A DNA stretch of 64,000 nucleotides from Sorghum bicolor (lineage: Eukaryota; Streptophyta; Magnoliopsida; Poales; Poaceae): contig NC_012875.2 of assembly GCF_000003195.3 (NCBI RefSeq), positions 19,551,656 to 19,615,655 on the forward strand, read 5' to 3'. Every line of letters starts with the position of its first letter. Positions within the stretch are counted from its first letter, which is position 1. The translations under genes were made by a program, and so were the position numbers. This document shows positions 35,422 through 46,963 of the stretch, one piece after another. The notes under the pieces were generated by a model that was not told the DNA's origin, did not search any database, and was given only the letters and a program-made list of their open reading frames with translations.

Positions 35422-38400
35422 TGTCACACCCTGGCTTTTAAAATAAGACCAGAGTCGTCATATGTGTGCCCAGGAAGTCCACACATACAACAAAGAATAG
35501 AAATATCAAAAACAATGTTATATATAGCGGAAAACATATTTATATTAACACTTACAATCATTAGAGTACGCGGAAACAGTAGCTAAACTTCTTAGGCTCC
35601 AATCTTCTCAGGGACGGTTGACTGGGGGCTCCGTACGCCAAGCACTTCTGATAAGCTTCTAGAATACTCCATAGCATCTATGTCCTTCTTCTGAGCAGCA
35701 CTTTACTACACACTGGGGTGTGGGGGAAATAGCAAGGGTGAGTTCATGTTGAACTCAACAAGTACAGGCGGAAAGTATAATGACATGCAAGGCTTAATCA
35801 AAGGAAAAGTTGACACTGTTTGACTGCAGGTGAGCTTTTTAGTTGGTAAACTTTTATTACAACTTTATTATTAAACAACCTATTACTAGTTGTGAGTAGA
35901 GCATCCCAACCCTTATTTAGATGAAGGTTAATTAGCAATATTATTAGTCATCATTATAATCACTATTATTATTAAGATCACCGAGGTAGCAACCTCGGAT
36001 AGTAACTCGGGGTAGCAACCCCTTTAAGGTCAAGAGATAGCAATCCCAATTAAGAACACAGGATAGCAATCCTGCCAACACGGAATAGCCATTCCGCCAA
36101 AGCACGAGGTAGCAACCTCAACCAAGTTCCGCCTCCAAGTTCCATGTGATTCCAATTTGCTCATCAAGTGAGGGTCTAGGCCGCTCGTGACCGTGAGCAC
36201 GGCTGATATATCAGTTTTACACTCTGCAGAGGTGTGCACGTTTACTCCAAGTCGTGATTCCCATTCGCCCGGGGTCGCGACTCCCCAAAACACTACCAAG
36301 GTGAGCAGGCAGGGTTTCACTACGAGACCTTTCACAGGGTCCAACTAATAGGATGCCACTCGTAAGTTTTTGCCGGGGCGCGCGGCAGCCGTGCCCATAG
36401 CAATGGGACCCCGAACTGACCGACCTCTTAATATGAATACCCAAGCTACATTCCTTACGCCTACCCGGAAAGTAACACCCTACCAGCGGTGGTCCTGATA
36501 ATTAGTCAAGCCAGAGCCATATAGCTTGGAGCTGCACTGTAAGTCCCAGGGGGCCGCTCCCTGACTAAGTCCTTACGGAGAGCAGAGACGGGTACGCCCG
36601 GCAAACCGTACCACCAACAGTACCCGCTCCCCCTGTCCTCAACCAAACCACGATGCTCGCAAGCACCGCAACATCTCCATCACCGAAGTGACCATTGTTC
36701 ATCATTTAATCATTTATCATCATTGAAGAATTTATTAAGCAAGATCATTATCTTTATTATTATATAGATTAGATGAGTAGAGCAACTAAGCATATCTACT
36801 GTTCACTATACTACCCATGTATAAACCCAGGTATACAAGGAATATAGTAGAAGACTAGTCATGTCCTTAGGGTTTGCAGTATTAAGACACATACAATGGA
36901 AAGTAAATGTATTTAAAGTTCATAGGTACAATATGATCAAAGGGTGTCTGCACTTGCCTTAATTCCCAGTGTATATCTGCTCAGAATTCTTTAGCTTCTT
37001 TCTTCTGATCTCCAACTTCTGCTTCGACTGTCGGTCCTCAGCTCCTGATCTTCACTGTTGATGAACCACGCTTCTTCTCGTAGCAACCAAACAACACGAA
37101 CAGACAAACAAACAATCACGACTAAGGACAAACAACAATTAAAATAAAAGCTTAGAAAGAGCGCAATAAACGACACGACTTATTGCTATTTGCTACGATC
37201 GTGACAATGCAAAAACGATTGAGAACGGAGCTATCGTTAAATAGACACGACTATCGAGGATCGAAGTGTGACGGAGAAGACCACTATACGCTGGTCGTAT
37301 TTTAAGAAAATAGGTGATGGATTATTCAAAGAAATATCTGAAAGTTGAGTTGACCAAATTATAAATAATTATAAAAGTTGGAGTTAAACTTTAGTCATAA
37401 CCTAATTACAAACCATTCTTCATCACTTAAGTCAGTTTACTATTTATAATTAGAAAACAAAGAATTTGAGACAAGTTAAACAGAGCATTTATGAAATAAG
37501 ATTAGATTAAGTGAATCACAACTAAAAAGGCATTTAAGATGGCATAGAACAAACTAATACTTATTTTATGAAAAAGATCAGAGATTTATTAACCCCTAAG
37601 TTGCTTTTGATTTCAACGATTATTGAATAAGCATTTACAAAATAACATTTATGGTGAAATCTAAAAGTGCCAAACATGGTGAACATTTCTACTGATGCGT
37701 AGTTTACGTCGATACGAACCTAACGCGACAAGAACGGGCTCAATCGGAATTAATACGCGGATTCTATGGCCAAAACTAGGTCAGTGGCAAAACCGTGATT
37801 ACGCAGAACTAATTTTTGTATTTTAAATAATTAAAACAGAATTAAAAGCCTTTTGGACTTAATCTATAAAAACCAATGGATCCAGGGGCTAACCGGCTAA
37901 AAACAGGACCTAATTCGAAATACTTTTGAACTACAGTGGATCGCGGGTTGATTACTGAAAACCACAGGGGGCATTTTGCAAAACGGCCAGGGCTGAACTG
38001 CGGTTGACTGGTTGACCCAGTCTTCGCTTGCGTGGCGCACACATGGAGGCCACGTGGCGGGGCCTGATTTGACTCGGTCTCAGGCAGATCTGGACCGCCA
38101 CATCCCGATCGGACGACTGTGGGCCCTCCCGCAGGGCGTGTTCGCCGGAGGAGCGCTCCTAGCGGTGGCGCGCGGCGGAGGCTCGCCGGAGTTGGGCGGT
38201 GCAGGGGCTACGGCGCACGGATGGTCGAAGCGAGGACATGGGCGGGTGCGGCTCGACGTCGCGAACCCGATGCGAGGCAAGGGAGCGCTTGCGGCTGGCC
38301 GACGGCATCGCTGCGCGTGGCAAGGCGGACGGGCGGAGGCGGCGGGACTATGAGCTCGGGCCGGTCCTAGGGAGAGAGAGAGAAGACGGGAATGGATGCC

Positions 38401-39381
38401 GAGGCTTCCTCACCTTGTTGCGAAGGTCGCGGCGGCGTCCTTGTCGACAGAAACGACGTGGTCGCGAAGATTAACGGCGGCGCGGAGCTTGGTGGGGGCG
38501 GCTATGGTGGCCGGCGCTGCTAGGGCTTCGGGTGGCAGGGGCTGTTGCCCTAGGGTTTAGGGAGGGGCGCGGCGCATAGGGCTAAGCCCTTTATAGGCTG
38601 GGGAACCTCGGCATGCGCGTTTGGGGGGGGGAGATCGATGACGGCGACGGCTTCCCGTGCGATGCGGGAGGTAGGGGATGAAGGCGTCCCACTGACGCGT
38701 GGGGCCCACCTGTAAGAGGCTCGGGGCGGAGGTGGCGTTGCGGGCCGTTGCTGTAGCTGGGCTGGCCTACGCGCGCGATGTGGGCTTCGGCCCAGGAGGG
38801 CGAGAGCGCGGGGGCGAGGGGGGGAAGCTGGCCCGGGCTGCGCCAGAAAGAGAGGGAGGTCGAAAAAAGGGAAGGAAAAGAGAAAAGAAAGGCTATCTTT
38901 TTATTTTAAAAGGATTTAAACCAATTTGTTTAACACAATCAGAAACCAAAATTTGATTTAGTAATTTGAGATTATTTTGGAATTCTTTTCTTTACTTCTT
39001 TTGAAAACAAAGCATATTTTCATAATAACACATTTTTTAAATTATTTTTCTACTCAAATATAAATTAATTTTCAAATATGACTTTTGGAGTTTTATTTTA
39101 TTTTTTTTGAAAACCGAAAGGACGTAAATGTGGCTCACTAGAAATTTTATAATTCATATTTTTTTTCACACAAACCAAATAAAGCTAGGGCACAGAGCAC
39201 ACAATAACAAAACCAAACACCCTCCACTTATCTTTATAAAAAATTACAAATTCCACACTTTCTCTCTTTTTGGAATTCAATAATTAAATAAACCTTGGAA
39301 TATTTTAGAAAATTTTAAATCCTTATTTAATTTAGTATTTTCCAATAACAATCCAAAATTAAAAAATTTTATAGTGTTATA
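35422..39381 (-). repeat. 5' LTR (minus-strand element)
   Basis: 3,960 bp, near-identical to 28016-31972 with scattered substitutions and a few short indels (for example a shorter GA run near 38375). GC-rich block at about 37990-38890. GAGCC follows at 39382. Confidence 0.93.
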
Positions 39382-42300
39382 GAGCCTCTTCATGGAAGTA
39401 CCAACAGGTGCTTCCAAAATGGTTTCTTAGGCTATGGTGCATTAGGCGCAAACCATGCACATATCTTGCACCGAAACTAACACTGTTTCTAAACAGACCA
39501 AAGTGAGATTCCATATGACACACGTCATTGAGCCTCCACTTGAGCCTCTTCAACTACGAGAATCATCGGATGCGTCTAAAATGGTTTCTTAGCCTATGGT
39601 GCATTAGGCGTAAACCATGCACATATCTTCTACCAAAACTAACAGTCTCGTCAAACCAAAGCAAGATTCCATATGACACACATCATCAAGGAGTTATATC
39701 AGGTGCGTCCTAATTGATTTCTAACCATATGGTACGTTTCATGCAGACTGTGCATCTATCTTGCATCAAGATTAGCACTATCTCCAAACATACCAAACTG
39801 AGCTTTCACTTGAGCCCCTTGACCTAGGAGTACCATTGGGTGCGTCCAAAATGGTTTCTTATCCTATAGTGCATTAGGTGCAAACCGTGCACCCATCTAG
39901 CACCGAAACTAACACTGTCTCTAAACAGACCGAAGTGAGATTCCATATGACACATGTCATCTAGGAGTTCCATCTGGTGCGTCCAATTTGATTTCTAAGC
40001 ATATGGTATGTTCCATGCAAATCGTGCACCTATCTTGCATCAAGATTAGCACTATCTCTAAACAGATCGAACCGAGCTTCCACTTGAGCCTCTTCACCTA
40101 GGAGTACCAACATGTGCTTCCAAAATGGTTTCTTAGACTTTGGTGCATTAGGCGCAAACCGTGCACATATCTTGCACTGAAACTAATACTGTCTCTATGC
40201 ACACCAAAGCGAGATTCTTTATGACACACATCATCATGGAGTTCTATCGGGTGTGTCCAAATTAATTTCTAAGCATATGGTACGTTCCATGCAGACCATG
40301 CATCTATCTTGCATCAAGATTAGCAATATCTCCAAACAGATCAAACCGAGCTTCCACTTGAGCCTCTTCACGGAAGTACCAACAGGTGCTTCCAAAATGG
40401 TTTCTTAGACTATGGTGCATTAGGCGCAAACCATGAACATATCTTGCACCGAAACTAACACTGTTTCTAAACAGACCAAAGCGAGATTCAATATGACACA
40501 CGTCATCAAGGAGTTCCATCGGGTGCATCCAAATTGATTTCCAAGCATATGGTATGTTCCTGCAAACGGTGCACCTATCTTGCAATTAAGATTAGCACTA
40601 TGTACAAACAGACCGAACTGTGCTTCCACTTGAGCCTCTTCATCAAGGAGTACAAACAGGTGCATGAAAAATGGTTTCTTAGACTATGGTGCATTAGGCA
40701 CAAACTATGCACCTATCTTGCACCAAAACTAACATTGTCTCCAAACAGACCGAAGCGAGATTCCATATGACACACGTCATCTAGGAATTCCATTGGGTGC
40801 ATCCAAATTGATTTCTTAACATATGGTACGTTCCATGCAAACTGTGCAACTATCTTGCATCAAGATTAGCACTATATCTGAACAGACCAAATCAAGCCTC
40901 TACTTGAGCCTCTTCAACTACGAGTACCATCGGATGCGTCTAAAATGGTTTCTTAGCCTATGGTGCATTAGGCGTAAACCGTGCACATAACTTCTACCAA
41001 AACTAACACTATCTCTAAACGAACCGAAGCAAGATTCCATATGACACACATCATCAAGGAGTTATATCAGGTGCGTCCTAATTGATTTCTGACCAAATCG
41101 TATGTTCCATGCAAATCGTGCATCTATATTGCATCAAGATTAGCACTATCTCCAAACAGACCAAACTGAGCTTTCACTTGAGCCCCTTGACCTAGGAGTA
41201 CCATCGCGAGTGTCCAAAATGGTTTCTTATCCTATAGTGCATTAGGTGCAAACCGTGCACCCATCTAGCACCGAAACTAACACTGTCTCTAAACAAACCA
41301 AAGTGAGATTCCATATGACACATGTCATCTAGGAGTTCCATCTGGTGCGTCCAATTTGATTTCTAAGCATATGGTATGTTCCATGCAAATCGTGCACCTA
41401 TCTTGCATCAAGATTAGCACTATCTCTAAACAGATCGAACCGAGCTTCCACTTGAGCCTCTTCACCTAGGAGTACCAACATGTGCTTCCAAAATGGTTTC
41501 TTAGACTTTGGTGCATTAGGCGCAAACCGTGCACATATCTTGCACTGAAACTAATACTGTCTCTATGCACACCAAAGCGAGATTCTTTATGACACACATC
41601 ATCATGGAGTTCTATCGGGTGTGTCCAAATTAATTTCTAAGCATATGGTACGTTCCATGCAGACCATGCATCTATCTTGCATCAAGATTAGCAATATCTC
41701 CAAACAGATCAAACCGAGCTTCCACTTGAGCCTCTTCACGGAAGTACCAACAGGTGCTTCCAAAATGGTTTCTTAGACTATGGTGCATTAGGCGCAAACC
41801 ATGAACATATCTTGCACCGAAACTAACACTGTTTCTAAACAGACCAAAGCGAGATTCAATATGACACACGTCATCAAGGAGTTCCATCGGGAGCATCCAA
41901 ATTGATTTCCAAGCATATGGTATGTTCCTGCAAACGGTGCACCTATCTTGCAATTAAGATTAGCACTATGTACAAACAGACCGAACTGTGCTTCCACTTG
42001 AGCCTCTTCATCAAGGAGTACAAACAGGTGCATGAAAAATGGTTTCTTAGACTATGGTGCATTAGGCACAAACTATGCACCTATCTTGCACCAAAACTAA
42101 CATTGTCTCGAAACAGACCGAAGCGAGATTCCATATGACACACGTCATCTAGGAATTCCATTGGGTGCATCCAAATTGATTTCTTAACATATGGTACGTT
42201 CCATGCAAACTATGCAACTATCTTGCATCAAGATTAGCACTATATCTGAACAGACCAAATCAAGCCTCTACTTGAGCCTCTTCAACTACGAGTACCATCG

Positions 42301-45300
42301 GATGCGTGTAAAATGGTTTCTTAGCCTATGGTGCATTAGGCGTAAACCGTGCACATATCTTCTACCAAAACTAACACTATCTCTAAACGAACCGAAGCAA
42401 GATTCCATATGACACACATCATCAAGGAGTTATATCAGGTGCGTCCTAATTGATTTCTGACCAAATCGTATGTTCCATGCAAATCGTGCATCTATATTGC
42501 ATCAAGATTAGCACTATCTCCAAACAGACCAAACTGTACTTTCACTTGAGCCCCTTGACCTAGGAGTACCATTGGGTGCGTCCAAAATGGTTTCTTATCC
42601 TATAGTGCATTAGGTGCAAACCGTGCACCTATCTAGCACCGAAACTAACACTGTCTCTAAACAGACCAAAGTCAGATTCTATATGACACATGTCATCTAG
42701 GAGTTCCATCTGGTGCGTCCAATTTGATTTCTAAGCATATGGTATGTTCCATCGTGCACCTATCTTGCATCAAGATTAGCACTATCTCTAAACAGATCGA
42801 ACCGAGCCTCCACTTGAGCCTCTTCACCTAGGAGTACCAACAGGTTCTTCCAAAATGGTTTCTTAGACTTTGGTGCATTAGGCGCAAACCGTGCACATAT
42901 CTTGCACTGAAACTAATACTGTCTCTATGCACACCAAAGCGACATTCTTTATGACACACGTCATCATGGAGTTCTATCGGGTGTGTCTAAATTAATTTCT
43001 AAGCATATGGTACGTTCCATGTAGACAGTGCATCTACCTTGTATCAAGATTAGAAATATCTCCAAACAGATCAAACTGAGCTTCCACTTGACCCTCTTCA
43101 CCGAAGTACCAACAGGTGCTTCCAAAATGGTTTCTTAGACTATGGTGCATTAGGCGCAAACCATGCACATATCTTGCACCGAAACTAACACTGTTTCTAA
43201 ACAGACCAAAGTGAGATTCCATATGACACACGTCATCAAGGAGTTCCATCGGGTGCATCTAAATTGATTTCCAAGCATATGGTGTGTTCCATGCAAACCG
43301 TGCACCTATCTTGCATCAAGATTAGCACTATCTCCAAACAGATCGAACCGAGCTTCCACTTGAGCCTCTTCATCTAGGAGTACAAACAGGTGCATCAATA
43401 ATGGTTTCTTAGACTATGGTGCATTAGGCACAAACTATACACCTATCTTGCACCAAAACTAACATTGTCTCCAAACAGACCGAAGCGACATTCCATATGA
43501 CACACGTAATCTACTAGTTCCATTTGGTGCGTCCAAACTGATTTCTTAACATATGGTACGTTCCATGCAAACTATGCAACTATCTTGCATCAAGATTAGC
43601 ACTATATCTGAACAGACCAAATCGAGCCTCCACTTGAGCCTCTTCAACTACGAGTACCATCGGATGCGTCTAAAATGGTTTCTTAGCCTATGGTGCATTA
43701 GGCGTAAACCGTGCACATATCTTCTACCAAAACTAACAGTCTCTAGTCAAATCGAAGCAAGATTCCATATGACACACATCATCAAGGAGTTATATCAGGT
43801 GCGTCCTAATTGATTTCTAACCATATGGTACGTTTCATCCAGACTGTGCATCTATCTTGCATCAAGATTAGCACTATCTCCAAACAGACCAAACTGTACT
43901 TTCACTTGAGCCCCTTGACCTAGGAGTACCATTGGGTGCGTCCAAAATGGTTTCTTATCCTATAGTGCATTAGGTGCAAACCGTGCACCTATCTAGCACC
44001 GAAACTAACACTGTCTCTAAACAAACCAAAGTGAGATTCCATATGACACATGTCATCTAGGAGTTCCATCTGGTGCGTCCAATTTGATTTCTAAGCATAT
44101 GGTATGTTCCATCGTGCACCTATCTTGCATCAAGATTAGCACTATCTCTAAACAGATCGAACCGAGCCTCCACTTGAGCCTCTTCACCTAGGAGTACCAA
44201 CAGGTTCTTCCAAAATGGTTTCTTAGACTTTGGTGCATTAGGCGCAAACCGTGCACATATCTTGCACTGAAACTAATACTGTCTCTATGCACACCAAAGC
44301 GACATTCTTTATGACACACGTCATCATGGAGTTCTATCGGGTGTGTCTAAATTAATTTCTAAGCATATGGTACGTTCCATGTAGACAGTGCATCTACCTT
44401 GTATCAAGATTAGAAATATCTCCAAACAGATCAAACTGAGCTTCCACTTGACCCTCTTCACCGAAGTACCAACAGGTGCTTCCAAAATGGTTTCTTAGAC
44501 TATGGTGCATTAGGCGCAAACCATGCACATATCTTGCACCGAAACTAACACTGTTTCTAAACAGACCAAAGTGAGATTCCATATGACACACGTCATCAAG
44601 GAGTTCCATCGGGTGCATCTAAATTGATTTCCAAGCATATGGTGTGTTCCATGCAAACCGTGCACCTATCTTGCATCAAGATTAGCACTATCTCCAAACA
44701 GATCGAACCGAGCTTCCACTTGAGCCTCTTCATCTAGGAGTACAAACAGGTGCATCAATAATGGTTTCTTAGACTATGGTGCATTAGGCACAAACTATAC
44801 ACCTATCTTGCACCAAAACTAACATTGTCTCCAAACAGACCGAAGCGACATTCCATATGACACACGTAATCTACTAGTTCCATTTGGTGCGTCCAAACTG
44901 ATTTCTTAACATATGGTACGTTCCATGCAAACTATGCAACTATCTTGCATCAAGATTAGCACTATATCTGAACAGACCAAATCAAGCCTCTACTTGAGCC
45001 TCTTCAACTACGAGTACCATCGGATGCGTGTAAAATTGTTTCTTAGCCTATGGTGCATTAGGCGTAAACCGTGCACATAACTTCTACCAAAACTAACACT
45101 ATCTCTAAACGAACCGAAGCAAGATTCCATATGACACACATCATCAAGGAGTTATATTAGGTGCGTCCTAATTGATTTCTGACCAAATCGTATGTTCCAT
45201 GCAAATCGTGCATCTATATTGCATCAAGATTAGCACTATCTCCAAACAGACCAAACTGAGCTTTCACTTGAGCCCCTTGACCTAGGAGTACCATCGCGAG

Positions 45301-46963
45301 CGTCCAAAATGGTTTCTTATCCTATGGTGCATTAGGTGCAAACCGTGCACCTATCTTGCACCGAAACTAACACTGTCTCTAAACAGACCAAAGTCAGATT
45401 CTATATGACACATGTCATCTAGGAGTTCCATCTAGTGCATCCAAATTGATTTCTAAGCATATGGTATGTTCCATGCAAATCATGCACCTATCTTGCATCA
45501 AGATTAGCACTATCTCTAAACAGACCAAACCGAGCCTCCACTTGAGCCTCTTCACCTAGGAGTACCAACAGGTGCTTCCAAAATGGTTTCTTAGACTTTG
45601 GTGCATTAGGTGCAAACAGTGCACATATCTTGCACCGAAACTAATACTGTCTCTAAGCACACCAAAGCAAGATTCCATACGACACACATCAAGAAGGAGT
45701 TCTATTGGGTGTGTCCAAATTAATTTCTAAGCATATGGTACATTCCATGCAGACCGTGCATCTATCTTGCATCAAGATTAGCACTATCGCCAAACAGATC
45801 AAACCGAGATTCCACTTGACCCTCTTCACCGAAGTACCAACTGGTGCTTCCAAAATGGTTTCTTAGACTATGGTGCATTAGGCGCAAACCATGCACATAT
45901 CTTGCACCGAAACTAACACTGTTTCTAAACAGACCAAAGAGAGATTCCATATGACACACGTCATCAAGAAGTTCCAACGGGTGCATCCAAATTGAGTTCC
46001 AAGCATATGGTATGTTCCATGCAAACCGTGCACCTATCTTGCATCAAGATTAGCACTATCTCCAAACAGACCGAACTGAGCTTCCACTTGAGCCTCTTCA
46101 TCTTGGAGTACAAACAGGTGCATCAAAAATGGTTTCTTAGACTATGGTGCATTAGGCACAAACTATACACCTATCTTGCACCAAAACTAACATTGTCTCC
46201 AAACAGACCGAAGCGACATTCCATATGACACACGTAATCTACTAGTTCCATTAGGTGCGTCCAAATTGATTTCTTAACATATGGTACGTTCCATGCAAAC
46301 TGTGCAACTATCTTGCATCAAGATTAGCACTACATCTGAACAGACCAAATCGAGCCTCCAATTGAGCCTCTTCAACTACCAGTACCATCAGATCCGTCTA
46401 AAATGGTTTCTTAGCCTATGGTGCATTAGGCGTAAACCGTGCACATATCTTCTACCAAAACTAACACTATCTCTAAACGAACAGAAGCAAGATTCCATAT
46501 GACACACATCATCAAGGAGTTATATCAGGTGCGTCCTAATTGATTTCTGACCAAATCGTATGTTCCATGCAAATCGTGCACCTATCTTGCATCAAGATCA
46601 GCACTATCTCTAAACAGACTGAACCGAGCCTCCACTTAAGCCTCTTCACCTAGGAGTACCAATAGGTGCTTCCAAAATGGTTTCTTAGACTTTGGTGCAT
46701 TAGACGCAAACCGTGCACATATCTTGGAGCGAAACTAATACTGTCTCTAAGCACACCAAAGCGAGATTCCATAACGTCATGAAGGAGTTCAATCAGGTGT
46801 GTCCAAATTAATTTCTAAGCATATGGTACGTTCCATGCAGACCGTGCATCTATCTTGCATCAAGATTAGCACTATCTCCAAACAGGTCAAACTAAGCTTC
46901 CACTTGACCCTCTTCACCGAAGTACGAAAAGGTACTTCCAAAATAGTTCTTAGACTATGGTGC
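39382..46963 (+). repeat. Centromere-type satellite array, segment 3
   Basis: Starts with the right GAGCC copy. HOR marker at 40846, 42214, 43576, 44936 and 46304: units of 1368, 1362, 1360 and 1368 bp. A junction CGTCAT/TGAGCC near 39527-39530 removes about 385 bp relative to the regular ten-monomer pattern. Neighbouring units at 40-42.2 kb and 42.5-45 kb are almost identical. The last unit, split by the solo LTR, is an 8-mer (660 + 427 = 1087 bp) that lost a dimer near 46570. Confidence 0.9.
46959..46963. repeat. Target-site duplication GGTGC around the solo LTR
   Basis: GGTGC before TGTAGCGCCC and again at 50003-50007 after GTGTTACA. Joining them gives CTATGGTGCATTA, the normal satellite. 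Confidence 0.93.

Larger units (their letters stand above)
28016..39381 (-). mobile_element. Non-autonomous Ty3/gypsy-like LTR retrotransposon with 4-kb LTRs
   Basis: An 11,366-bp element on the minus strand with LTRs of 3,957 and 3,960 bp, primer binding site at 35406-35417, polypurine tract at 31973-31990 and GAGCC target duplications. The internal region is only about 3.45 kb and holds a CCHC knuckle plus a degenerate retropepsin-like domain. I find no reverse transcriptase, RNase H or integrase. It resembles the large-LTR, gag-only classes of grass elements (LARD or TR-GAG like) that depend on a partner. Partial hand comparison of the LTRs gives about 1.5-2% difference, similar in age to the neighbouring Sirevirus. 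Assignment to gypsy rests on the knuckle-protease order and the 3' end (GGACGAGAT... GTGGGGTAG before the LTR), which is usual for grass Tekay/Del-type elements. Confidence 0.88.
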
